64,000 bases of DNA from Paramecium tetraurelia (Eukaryota; Ciliophora; Oligohymenophorea; Peniculida; Parameciidae): positions 65,705-129,704 of the forward strand of contig NW_001798962.1 of the NCBI RefSeq assembly GCF_000165425.1. The letters are read 5' to 3'. Of the stretch, positions 11,532 to 21,556 are shown piece after piece. Positions within the stretch are counted from its first letter, which is position 1. Every line of letters starts with the position of its first letter. Both the position numbers and the translations under genes were made by a program. Below the pieces are notes generated by a model, which worked only from the letters and a program-made list of their open reading frames with translations, was not told the origin of the DNA and did not search any database.

Positions 11532-12238
11532 TCAGATTTCAAAGTGAGAAGTTTAGAATTTTTAATTTATTGGTTTCAATTTTAAATGACTAAAATATGG
11601 TCTAATATCTGGTTTCTATTTCCGATGAGTTGAAGATGTTTAAGTGTGTTTTTTAATCACTTGTGGTTCTTGCTCCTTTTTTGTTTGAGGTACACTAAGC
11701 TAATGAAAATTCAATCGACTCTTTCTCTTCATTTACTCCAATAGTTCATTATAGAAGAGTTCTTTATTTCTGTTGAGGACAACTGCATTTTCCTTCATGG
11801 GAGTTAATCTTGGTGATATGTTATACACTTAGGATAATTAGATCTCTCTGCAGGTGTTCGTTCTGAATTAGTGTCTCTAAATAAGAATGGATGACCGATT
11901 GGAAACAGGACTATGATGCGAATGGAGTTTTACGTGATTTTCATAGATTTGCTCATCATCTGATTTTTTTGGAAAGTTGTAATCCTCCTTAATGGAACAT
12001 TGTTATTTTAATGCTTATATTGAAACTAACTTAGTTGACCGCATTCGCTGCAATAGCAACTTTTTCTTCTCAATTAGGTTTCATTTGTATTGATCAATTC
12101 TTCCTGATTCAGTTTGTAATTTCTATGCTTTAAACTGCTTCTCTTAGACTTATTCAAAGAGTAGACGATTGAATTCGTTTCCGTCAATATCTTATCTGAT
12201 ACACGAGATATGCTTTAAGTCATATTAGAGATGATCAT
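11532..12238 (-). CDS. C-x-C-x2-C-x9-H motif protein, copy A
   Basis: A basic, glutamine-rich protein of about 220 residues starting MIISNMTQSISRVSDK. Its distinctive feature is RRKSCYCSECGQLSQFQYKH (DNA about 12011-12070), a possible zinc-binding knuckle with ligands C-x-C-x2-C-x9-H. One 35 nt intron (GTCCTGTTTCC...TTTAG) keeps the frame into a C-terminal coiled region (KENAVVLNRNKELFYNELL). The stop is TGA at 11532-11534. The next gene on the same strand is a diverged copy, and a third relative lies at 42641. No named family recognised; a regulatory or nucleic-acid-binding role is speculation. Confidence 0.72.
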
Positions 12239-12343
12239 TTTATTAAATTTAATGTTTATTTCCTGTCAAAAACTACTACATACTGATTCAAACTATTGTA
12301 AATGAAATACTAACTATTATATCAAAAAAAGAAATTAATAGTT

Positions 12344-13092
12344 TCAGAGTGGACTAACAGTTGACAATGTTTTCTGATGATATTTCGTTCTGTGCAAAGT
12401 CAATAGTTACGATCTCTATTACATTAATTGAGCTGGCTTTATTGGTTTAAGTAGTTGTGAATCTATTTTCCTCAGTGTCACGTAAGGCGACAAGTAAGGT
12501 AAATTTCTAGGCGTTTTTGAATGTTTTGGAGAACAGTTTGGAGTATATTATGCTAATTAATACACTTTTATTTGCTATTATTATTGTCTTGAGAAATAAG
12601 AATGCAATTTTGTCATCTATTCCTATATAACTTATAAAGACTATGGGTTTCTATTGTTATCCTGCATTGCGTTTATTTTACTTTCATCGTAAGTCTTCAT
12701 TTTTTTCAATGTTTGCGTTATTCGTTACACAGATTTAGGTTAAGCTGATTGTCTAATCAATCTAATTAAACTAAATACATGTGCTAGTTGGATGCTCTTC
12801 TTGTAAGAATAGCCTTTCGATATGGCCTAGGTCCCTTTATGTTCATGCATTTATATTAAAATGTTCCCAATTGCCCACATTCATCACAGTAACAGCTTTT
12901 CCTTCGAAATGGCCCCTTTATCGTTTTCTAATGTAAAACAAAAGGCTTTAATTAGCTTCGTGATTTTTATCTTCTCACTTATCGACCATGTTATCTTAAA
13001 GTGTTTGACAATCTGAAAGTCATACTCAAAGGAGAATTTAGACCAGAGCTACTCTCGAATTGTTTCACTTTATCGAGAGGCAATTAATTCAT
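12344..13092 (-). CDS. C-x-C-x2-C-x9-C motif protein, copy B
   Basis: Tandem relative of the preceding gene. It starts MNQLPLDKVKQFESSSG, continues with a strongly basic stretch, and carries RRKSCYCDECGQLGTFQYKC (about 12848-12907), where the final ligand position is cysteine instead of histidine. One intron (GTATTTAGTTTAATTAG...TTAG, 26 nt, near 12751-12776) restores the frame to a glutamine/serine/proline-rich tail ending KTLSTVSPL before TGA. About 240 residues. It is 105 bases from copy A, so local duplication is likely. A hydrophobic open frame on the opposite strand here is a shadow. Confidence 0.7.
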
Positions 13093-13616
13093 GAATTATT
13101 AAATATATATCAATTTTGCTATCATAATAATCCAAAAATTATTAACCTCATAGACCATTTTGAAAGTTCCCAAAGCCACTCTTTGGAACTCTCTTCTTTA
13201 GTTCATAAATCTTTAAATTGCCTATTAATGTATCTTTTTTTTATCAGAATATTTAAACCCTAATCCTGCTTATTTAATAACTACAAATAAAGGACTTCTC
13301 ATTTTATTCGTATTTTCTTTGGATTAAAAAAGGTTCTCAATTCAAACTGAACTTTAGATGATTTTGAGTACTTCGAAAATCAATTAAATTAGAAAATTCA
13401 TTATACAGAATAATTTATTAAATCACAAATTAGACACATCAAATATCAATATTTATATTTTCCATAGTGAACATCCTTTTGCTTGAAGATACTCTGAAAT
13501 TGTCTAATTTATAAATTATCATATATAATATGCTTAAATCATTGAATTAGTGGATGAATCTATATTAAGTAGATTATTGAAAATATTCTAATTAGAAAAA
13601 TGCAAATTATAATTTA

Positions 13617-15241
13617 ATGAATTGGGATTTTCTAAATAGAAAACTAAAGGAATTCTTTGAATAGAGGCGATAATAATCCATTGATAAATTATTTACTCTA
13701 AATGCTGTAACTGATAATAACTTCCTTAAAAAATAATTCCTAGAGTTGGAAACTTAAGTTACAGAGGAACAAAAATAAATTGTCTCATAACCTAGTGTCC
13801 CTATAACTACACCGACGCCTTCGAAGTCGAAATAAACTCCGAAATCCTTTAATTAGATCTCTTATCTCTTTTCTCCTCATGGACCTGCAAGATCAACGAA
13901 CTCTATGCAAATGAGATAAATCGTAACAAGTAACCTAAAAAATGGGAATAACAGCTATAATCATGTTAAAAGCAAGGACATCAAGAAAGTGTAAGAATTA
14001 GTAGGTTCAAATAGTAAGACTTCTTTTAAAAATAATGGAAGAAAACTATAAAAATAACAAACTTCAGTCTCACAAAAGATTCTAAAAGATTTAGATGATC
14101 AATTCGACCCATCACCTACTAATCTGATTAAACCATGTGAATCACTGAAATGTTTCATTACACAAACCAAAAATATTAATACATTATCAATGAAGGCTTA
14201 ATTGAAACTCAAATCTTAAAGATCTATCAGATAATTAAAACAACCTAGTCCTGCACTGGATAATTTCACTAAATTGGGGTTTGGAAATAGTACTGATCCA
14301 AGAGTGGGTTTAGATAGGTTTTTAAGCAATAAATGGTTGTAATTCGTTATTGAATAAAAGTCAATGAGAAAAGATGATTAATTTGATAACTATCTCTAAT
14401 AATATAATGAATCTAAATAGAAGGAGTAAAGCATTTAAAAATTGAAATAAAAGTAACAAGTAAGATAAGATTTCAATAGTGAAATACCATAATCATTGAT
14501 TTTTAAACCACATCGATATACTAAAAAGATAACAAAAGTAAAGAAGAATGAAATTTCAGAATTAATCTCCTCCTATTCTCAAACTGTTTTTGATATAGAA
14601 AAGAAAAGAGATGACGATGAACTGATTGAATTCTACCCTATCTATTACGAAAAGAAAGTTAAAAGACGAAGGATTATTCGTAAAATGAAAATTCTAGCTA
14701 AAAAGGCTATTAAATTAAGAACATTTGTTTTAGATGTATACAACATTATATAACAATATCATAGTTGCTCTAGAAATTTTAACAATTTGTACCATACTAA
14801 ATGCCAGGCTCAATCGCCTTTTTGAGGTTTGTTTAGTAGAACAATCTTTAAGCAGTTAAGGAGATGCTGGATTAGGATAATTCATTCATAGGTTCTTTTA
14901 ATGAATAAGGACAGTATGCCATTCATTTAGGAGTGATGATTTAATCGATTGAAATGGTCAAACTACTGTTATATTATAGGGCCAATGTAAATTCAGAGGA
15001 CTTCTTTCTCTAAAAACCACTTTATTTCGCTTTGATAACTGATAATTTACAGATAATTAGATTGCTACTCGCTTGTAGAGCTTCACCATGGGATGAAAAT
15101 TTGAGAGATTACTTCGTTTGTTGTAGAAGTGAAGATGCAAAAAATCTAATAAAACTAGGCTAATATCTTAAAATATATAATAAAGATCCAGAGTGTATAT
15201 TAAATATAGAAAATATCAAATAACAATTGAATTAGTATTGA
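13617..15241 (+). CDS. Ankyrin-repeat protein with disordered N-terminal half
   Basis: Starts MNWDFLNRKLKEFFEQRRQQ. The first 350 residues are rich in K, Q, S and T with a coiled-coil-like part (QQYNESKQKEQSIQKLKQK). After a 29 nt intron (GTATACAACATT...CATAG, near 14737-14765) the C-terminal 150 residues show ankyrin helices: NEQGQYAIHLGVMIQSIEMVKLLLYY and KPLYFALITDNLQIIRLLLACRASP. Ankyrin repeats mediate protein binding; the partner is unknown. The stop TGA at 15239-15241 lies one base from the stop of the convergent F-box gene. Confidence 0.78.
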
Positions 15242-15242
15242 A

Positions 15243-16580
15243 TCATCTAAAAAATAATTTTGGTCTTAATTTTGATATTCTTGCATACAACCAATAAGTT
15301 AAATTGCAATCATGTTCTAAGTGTAGTGTGTGTAACTTGGGGAAACTAGTTTCTTTCTTAAATATGCTTTCCAAGAAAAGTCCTTCTGGAGGGTATTATT
15401 ACAATTTAGTATCACAATCTAAGTCCCCATGTTCGAAGTGACCTAGCCAAAATATTTTGAGATTTTAATGTTAAGCTATTCCTAAGACAAAAGACTGTGA
15501 GACCCAAGAGTCTCCAGACACATCCAATTCTTCCAGAAATGGACAATTTTCATTCCATATGGAAACATCATATTATAAGGGGCAGTTTCTCAAACATAGA
15601 TATCTTAATTGATGGAATTTGGCTATATTGATATGAGCTTGATCTCTCAGTTTTCTTGTGTAAATGATTGACAATCTTTATAATTGGAGATCTTGCATAT
15701 TCTTAAATGCTTAATCACTAATTTTAGCACATTTTTCGAAGTTATTCCTAACCAATGCAAATTCTGTTAAGGTCGGAAATGAATGAGCAATTATATCTAA
15801 TGATTGATCTCCAATTCTCGAACAATATCTAATCTCTAGAGACTTTAAATGCATGAGATCAATCTGGAACCCACTTTTAGATATTTGTGCATTATATACT
15901 TGTTCACTCCCTCCGACAAGTAGTTTTTATAACAATTTGCAATGCTTGGATATGAGATACAGAGAATCATTGGTTAAATGGGGACAATCATGAATGCAGA
16001 GTACCTGAAGATTGAATTCAGCAAAAATGCTAATGAAACCATCTTCCCAAGGCAATGAATAGAAATGCAATTCTTATGCGCTCTTCAATGTAAGGAATGA
16101 TTTCATTTCGATCTCATCAAACGGTTTCTTCCTATTTTTTGTATTCACCAAAGTTAGACTCTTGAAATTCGGAAACTTGCGAGTAAAGATCTTTGAGAAT
16201 TCCATGTTGATATTAGTAAATTTCAAATATTGTATACTCTATGGCAATTACATGAACATATAGGCTGTATCAGTCTATGTTGCATGTGGAGGCAATTTCA
16301 TTGATATTATAGTCTTATCTCTTGAAAATATCTTCAGGATTGGAAACAACGGCTTAGATGAGTCAATGTTTTCTAAATTCGCATGCTCAAACATCAAAGG
16401 GTCTTTTTCAATTATTTCCCTCCATCTTCTGCAAACTCTCGCCGATCTCACTAAATCAAACTACTTTAATTAATGCAATACCACATTCAAGTATGTAAGG
16501 ATGATACGTACATAGTCATTCTTTAATAAGGTAAAAGGATCATAAGACGGAGGTTTCCTTATTTATTATTTTTTCATCAT
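15243..16580 (-). CDS. F-box / leucine-rich-repeat protein
   Basis: F-box proteins are substrate receptors of SCF ubiquitin ligases. The start MMKKQQIRKPPSYDPFTLL leads into an F-box-like helix set (YVRIILTYLNVV, then LVRSARVCRRWREIIEKDP). The remaining 350 residues have repeated LxxLxL units: LQVLCIHDCPHLTNDSLYLI, LRYLCLRNCP, CPFLEELDVSG, LHTLHLEHDCNLTYW, typical of LRR substrate domains. It reads as a single frame of about 445 codons with no clear intron. The substrate is unknown. It ends one base from the ankyrin gene on the other strand, so the two mRNAs must overlap. Confidence 0.85.
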
Positions 16581-16739
16581 AGGAATAGAAATTATGAATG
16601 AATGAATATTAATATTTTGATAATTAACAATATGATAAAAACAATATTGAAGTCCTTGATAAATGAATATTAATACTTTAATAAAGTAAACGAAACAATT
16701 TAACAATGAATTTACTTAAGATTTAAAATATACAAATAA

Positions 16740-18515
16740 TCAATTCATTAAAATCTACTTTTAAGTTACTCTTATTCTATGATCCCAACTTCCACTAATA
16801 ATCAATTCTCTTCCAGGCATATACTCCAGAGCACTAATTTATTCAGAATGTCTTTTTGCAGTCAATATTGACTTTCCTGTTGCTATGTCCCAACATCTAA
16901 TAGTTCTATCTGCACTTCCAGACCATAATTATCTATTTTCAATATCAAATGTCAGACAAGTGACTGCTTCCTGATGTCCAACAAAAATATGTAGTTTAAT
17001 GGCTCTATCTAGATTCCAAAGTATTATCTTTTTATCAGCTCCTCCAGATGCAACGACTGACATGAATTCACCCATTAATGATTCTTGTAGATATTTCAAA
17101 CATAACACTTCTCCATGATGACCATCCAATTAATCCTTACAAGAACCATTTAATACATTGTACACACCTATGGTATTCTCTCCTCCACTAACAATTAGAC
17201 CCTTAGTTTAAACATAACATAATGCTCTAACCCTTTAATTATTTTATATGGTTAATTTCAACTTCGCTCTGTTTGTTGTCCATATCTTAATGGTGCTATC
17301 TAAACTGCCAGATGCTAAATATTCTAAATCCTTTAGATATATCAAACTTTTGACAGGTTACAAATGTCCGACTAACACACTTTCACATATCATTCTTTAA
17401 TAGTTCCAAATTCTCACTGTTTGATCAGCACTGGCACTACCAAAATTAGTTTCATTAATTTTAGCTAATGCCCATACATCGCCTGCATGTTCACTCATCT
17501 AACCCAATGCCACTCCTCCATCAATATCCCATATTTTTATGATTCCTCCACCTCCTGCAGATATCAAAGAAGATTAAGAAAATATACAAAGACATGTCAC
17601 AATGTCTGTATGTCCACTTAGCACTGTATTCATTGCTTTTGCATATATGTATCTAGATCCACTAAACTCAGCTGAACTTCTATTTTTGGGTATAGTGAAT
17701 CCTTCCTCTGCTCTATAAATTCGCACAGACTTCCTTTCTGGCTGCTAATTATCCCTCAATAATTCTAATGCATTTCTTTTAAAATCAATAGATGGGAACA
17801 ATGCTGACCTTGCTGTTTCAGGTTCATATTCTGTCTGTAAATGTGTGGCTCTCTTTTACTCCAATGATAATTCATTATTCTTGAATAAATTATAAGACTA
17901 CAATGCTTTTCCAAGTGATGATTTTACTATATTATAAAAATGATCAGTCCGCATATATAACTGATTCTCTAGAACTTGTTTCGAAATTACCTCAGCTCTC
18001 TTTTGTAGACTCGGTAATACATTTCCATTCATTTTTTCTTGGAAATCCATCAATATCCCAAATTGATTTTCATTTATAGGTCTGACTCTTGTTGTATATG
18101 GGGCTACCATATACATATGCTCAGAAATTACACCAAGCAAACTACCTATCTCAGTTTCATACTATTTGTAATATGAATTTGTATATTCTAAAGCAGAAGA
18201 ACAAAAGTCATCAACTTCAGCATTTATCCGAGATTTTAGAACTTCGGATAGCTTAATCACTTATTTCTTCAGCTGCTCCTTCTCTACAGTCATGTGATTC
18301 TGAATTGAATAGAGTCTAGCCTTTAGAACATCCAAATCTTTCTCAAGCAACTAAGGAACCTACTTTATTTGATAATCCATGTCAGAGAAACCTTATATCA
18401 TCGGGTAGTGTTAAGCATTGTGCTTGGTCATACATTGATTACACATCAATTTCTGACCACAATCTTTGACTTAACAAATCAGAGTATAGGGAGCATTATG
18501 TTCAAAACATTTCAT
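16740..18515 (-). CDS. B-box zinc finger / WD40 repeat protein
   Basis: The N-terminal 40 residues resemble a B-box: MKCFEHNAPYTLIC, CGQKLMCNQCMTKH, then a histidine. A coiled coil of about 200 residues follows (VEKEQLKKQVIKLSEVLKSR). The C-terminal half is a WD40 propeller with seven or so repeats showing GH...WD/WN pairs: LSGHTDIVTCLCIF, SEHAGDVWALAKIN, VGHLQPVKSL, DGHHGEVLCLKYL, VGHQEAVTCLTF, and GSWDHRIRV last. It resembles the TRIM-like B-box plus WD40 layout common in ciliates. About 590 codons, apparently intronless. A protein-scaffold role is likely, partner unknown. Confidence 0.85.
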
Positions 18516-18837
18516 TTAATTAATTTTTAGTTATTTCAATTTTACATTTCGGGGTTGTTGAATTAATTAAACACTTCAATATTTATCAAAGATTAATTTT
18601 ATTTGAATATTTACTTGCAGTGTTTTCCAGTCTCTTTCAAATAGAAGAAATTCACTAAATAGTTTTATAATGAAATTTAAAAGATAACAATTACTTTATG
18701 ATAATCTATTTATTTAATTATTACCAAAATTATCACAAATTTTAATATAAGCTGCAAAACTACTACATCTCAGCTTCCAATTTAGTTTAATTTAAGATAA
18801 AATTAGTAGAATGTCTTTTCCAAATTTGTTTCATTGA

Positions 18838-18874
18838 AACCTTTCTATTCATCAATAGTTAAAATAGAAAGGTT
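18838..18874. repeat. Inverted repeat, 12-nt perfect arms
   Basis: AACCTTTCTATT at 18838-18849 and its exact complement AATAGAAAGGTT at 18863-18874 flank a 13-nt loop. Partial pairing extends outwards (ATTGAA on the left against TTCAAT on the right, with a small bulge). It would form a stable stem in this AT-rich DNA. It could be part of a small RNA or a transcription end; no coding frame covers it. Confidence 0.6.
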
Positions 18875-19230
18875 ACTTCAATCAAACTATATTTTATCAA
18901 ATTTATGAGAAAATGTAATAAAAACAGAGCTTTGACAATATTATATAAGTATGAAGAGTAATAATTATTAAAAAAAATGTAAAAATTTTATAATAAATTA
19001 TTTTAAATATAAGGAATAAACTATGCTATGGAAGATGTCTATACTTTTCATAGTCTATTTTCCATTTTTATAATATTGAATACAAAACATCAAAACTGAC
19101 CTTCATGATATTTTTAATGAATTAAGTAATTCTGACAATTCCTTTCTATATTTATTTTTGATTCAAGTACTAAAATAGATTAATTTAGACTCAATGCTTG
19201 TCTAAAATCATTCAGGATAATTCAATTGAT

Positions 19231-19267
19231 TAAGGTATTTTTAATTCAACAATTAAAAATAACCTTA
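19231..19267. repeat. Inverted repeat, 16-17-nt arms
   Basis: TAAGGTATTTTTAATT at 19231-19246 pairs with AATTAAAAATAACCTTA at 19251-19267 with a single-base bulge, around a 4-nt loop. It is a near-perfect hairpin with no gene over it. Purely AT-rich palindromes arise by chance, but the matching TAAGG/CCTTA ends make this one notable. Confidence 0.6.
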
Positions 19268-19953
19268 AACCTTAAAGATTTGATGATATAAAAAAATGAG
19301 AATAAAAATCAAAATGAAATCAAACTGTTTCCGTCAGAAGAATAAATACTATAGTTTCAAATAAATAATTTCACTAAAAGATTTATATTGATAAATACTT
19401 AGTTTAGTTCAAAAGTATTGCTTTCTCTTAAGAATACTCCTTTTTCTCCAAATTATTGAGAGTATATGTTTATTATAGTTGTGCTGTAGATGTTACGAAT
19501 CAATTTTATATAACATTTGTGTAAGACAATACTTCAAAATTTTATCAACTGTTAAAAATCTTATCTTAGGATAAGGGTGATCTTTTCTCATGTAGCTAAC
19601 TCTTGATTCATAAACTTTTAATATAGGATGCAATCTATTTTAATCAAAAATTACTCTATAAAATATATATAGTAAATAAAGATAAGCACATTCCTTACTC
19701 TTGAACTATATTTATTTCTTTGCTACTTATCAATTTAAGGATAATATGATACAATTCTAAATTATGAACAAAATATTGCGTTCATTTCTACTTTTAAATG
19801 ATTAAGATAGAAAAGTTGAGAATTGATTCTAAATCAAAGAAAATATAAGTATATATTTAGAATGAAAAATAGTACAACTTTGACTATTTTATTTTATTGT
19901 TGCTAATTATGGTAGCTATTTTAATAATTAATTATTAATATTCTGGAATTTAA

Positions 19954-20490
19954 ATGGATAGTGTAAAGAAGGAACATTCATACACATATTGGGTTAAAAA
20001 TGATCCAAATCACCCTAAAATCGATTGCTAACCAAAGAAAGTTGAAGACCCTACTTAAGTGTAACAAGTGCAAACAATAGGGTCTCAATGGAATGTGTCA
20101 GGAACATGGGAGGAAAAAAAAGTGCCAATGAATGAAATCAAGAAATCATTAGAAAATATCATTGGAGTAAGAATTATATGTATTCGTTATTTTTAGATGA
20201 AGATTGGCTAAACCAAAATTTCTGCAGTAGAATCGGTAGATGGAGAAGCTCATCTCTTTTTGAGTAGAGGCAAGATAAGAATGGGTTATCATTTGAAGAT
20301 CACATTTGCACTTGAAGATGATGGATAAATTAAATACACAGACTTTACGGATGATGGGGATAGAGATGTAAGAATTTGACACATAATGTTTAAGTATATA
20401 CTTGAAGATGTCGCTGATGAAACAGTGAAGCATTAAATCGAGGATTTACATTTGAAAACTAAAGAGTTTGTTGAAGTGTTTAAGAGTTGA
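19954..20490 (+). CDS. Aha1 N-terminal-domain protein (Hsp90 co-chaperone type)
   Basis: The Aha1 N-domain binds the middle domain of Hsp90 and stimulates its ATPase. Here: WVKNDPNHPKIDC, then GSQWNVSGTWEEKKVPM matching the Aha1 W-N-x4-W-E-E-K block, then KISAVESVDGEAHLF and RGKIRMGYHLKITF matching its core strands, and a C-terminal helix ending EFVEVFKS. Two introns fit: GTAAGAATTATATG...TTTAG (30 nt) before MKIGQ and GTAAGAATTTGAC...TTAAG (27 nt) before YILEDV. About 160 residues, so only the N-domain is present; the C-terminal Aha1 domain is absent, as in Hch1. It converges with the phosphatase gene. Confidence 0.82.
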
Positions 20491-20570
20491 TTGAATTAAG
20501 TTATGTATTTTAATTTATTAAATACTTTAAAAATATTCTAAAATGACAATTTATACATATGACTTCCTCA

Positions 20571-21086
20571 TCACTTTTTTTTTATTTGTTGAACCTATAC
20601 TTATTACTGTCTTGCTTTTGGATTGACTTTTGGTTTTTAGCATTCCTCGTAAAACTTCTACAACTAAATTCTAAATCCTTCATTTGGATGAACAAATTCC
20701 CTTTTGTTTTAAATGTATAAAAATGCCTCATCAGGTTTCATGTTCATCTCTTTAATAAAATAAGCCATCATGACTGAAACTGATCTTGAAATGCCTACTT
20801 AGCAATGTACGAGAACATTGGTTTTTTTCAAGTACACTTTGATAAATTTACAGGTTTTTTCAAAATGTTCGGATATTTAAAAATTAGGTTCATCAGGTGC
20901 AACTATCCTTAGATGATATATCTAAGTTGGTATTTTATATTCTAATTCATCAATAACAGAAATAATAGCACCAAACTTGTATTTATTGATTGATTCAAGT
21001 GATTTGACTCCTCCTACATAGAGATTACCTTTGTCATCAAAATTTGATTTATGAATTAGAGTGCATCCAAAATAATCAGGATTCAT
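20571..21086 (-). CDS. Dual-specificity protein phosphatase
   Basis: The active-site loop reads VHCQVGISRS (HCx5R with catalytic Cys and Arg), preceded by LYVGGVKSL and IISVIDE, and followed by SVMMAYFIKEMNMKPDEAF and KREFVHPNEGF, as expected for an atypical DUSP. About 170 residues, essentially only the catalytic domain, with a short lysine-rich tail. The start is taken at 21086 (MNPDYFGCTLI); an upstream in-frame extension would need a non-ATG start. It dephosphorylates Ser/Thr/Tyr by family; substrate unknown. Confidence 0.88.
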
Positions 21087-21556
21087 ATTATTAAAATTTA
21101 TATTCAATATAAATATAACATATCAGATGACTTTTATTACAGAATTCATCAAAACGTGCAAAAAAAGAAATATAAAATTTTTTTATATATTCTTAAATGC
21201 TGGCAACTTGAAATACCTAAATTCTAATATGATTTTAATATCAAGATATACAAAAATGTATTGATGCAATATTTATCCAAATTTAGATTTTTAGTTAAAA
21301 TATATGATGAAGTCCAACACTACAAAGTATATAGTTTAATATTTTCAACAGCTTTAGTGTATGAATAAGTAAGTAAATGTTTGACTCGTAGCTAATTTCA
21401 CTAAGAATATTATTTACTCTTGGAATTTAGAGGCCACTTGAGTGATATGATGTATTTCTAATATAGTATAATAATTTATTATAATATGCATTCTCATTGA
21501 GTATTTTAGTTAATGTAAATAATTGATATTAATAATGCAAAAAATAAAATTAGACG

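Larger units (their letters stand above)
18516..19953. other. Gene-poor AT-rich region with hairpins
   Basis: About 1.4 kb, the longest stretch without a supportable gene. TGA and its complement are frequent in all frames. It holds two inverted repeats listed separately. It lies between divergently transcribed WD40 and Aha1-N genes, so it should contain both promoters. A non-coding RNA or a decayed gene cannot be excluded. Confidence 0.5.

Noticed and set aside
12369..12962. Long plus-strand frame starting MFSDDISFCAKSIV under the ciliate code
   Set aside because: It is the complement of copy B of the cysteine-motif gene; the minus strand has the conserved motif, a proper intron and protein-like composition, so this is a shadow.
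20149..20433. Minus-strand 94-residue frame
   Set aside because: Antisense to the Aha1-N gene.
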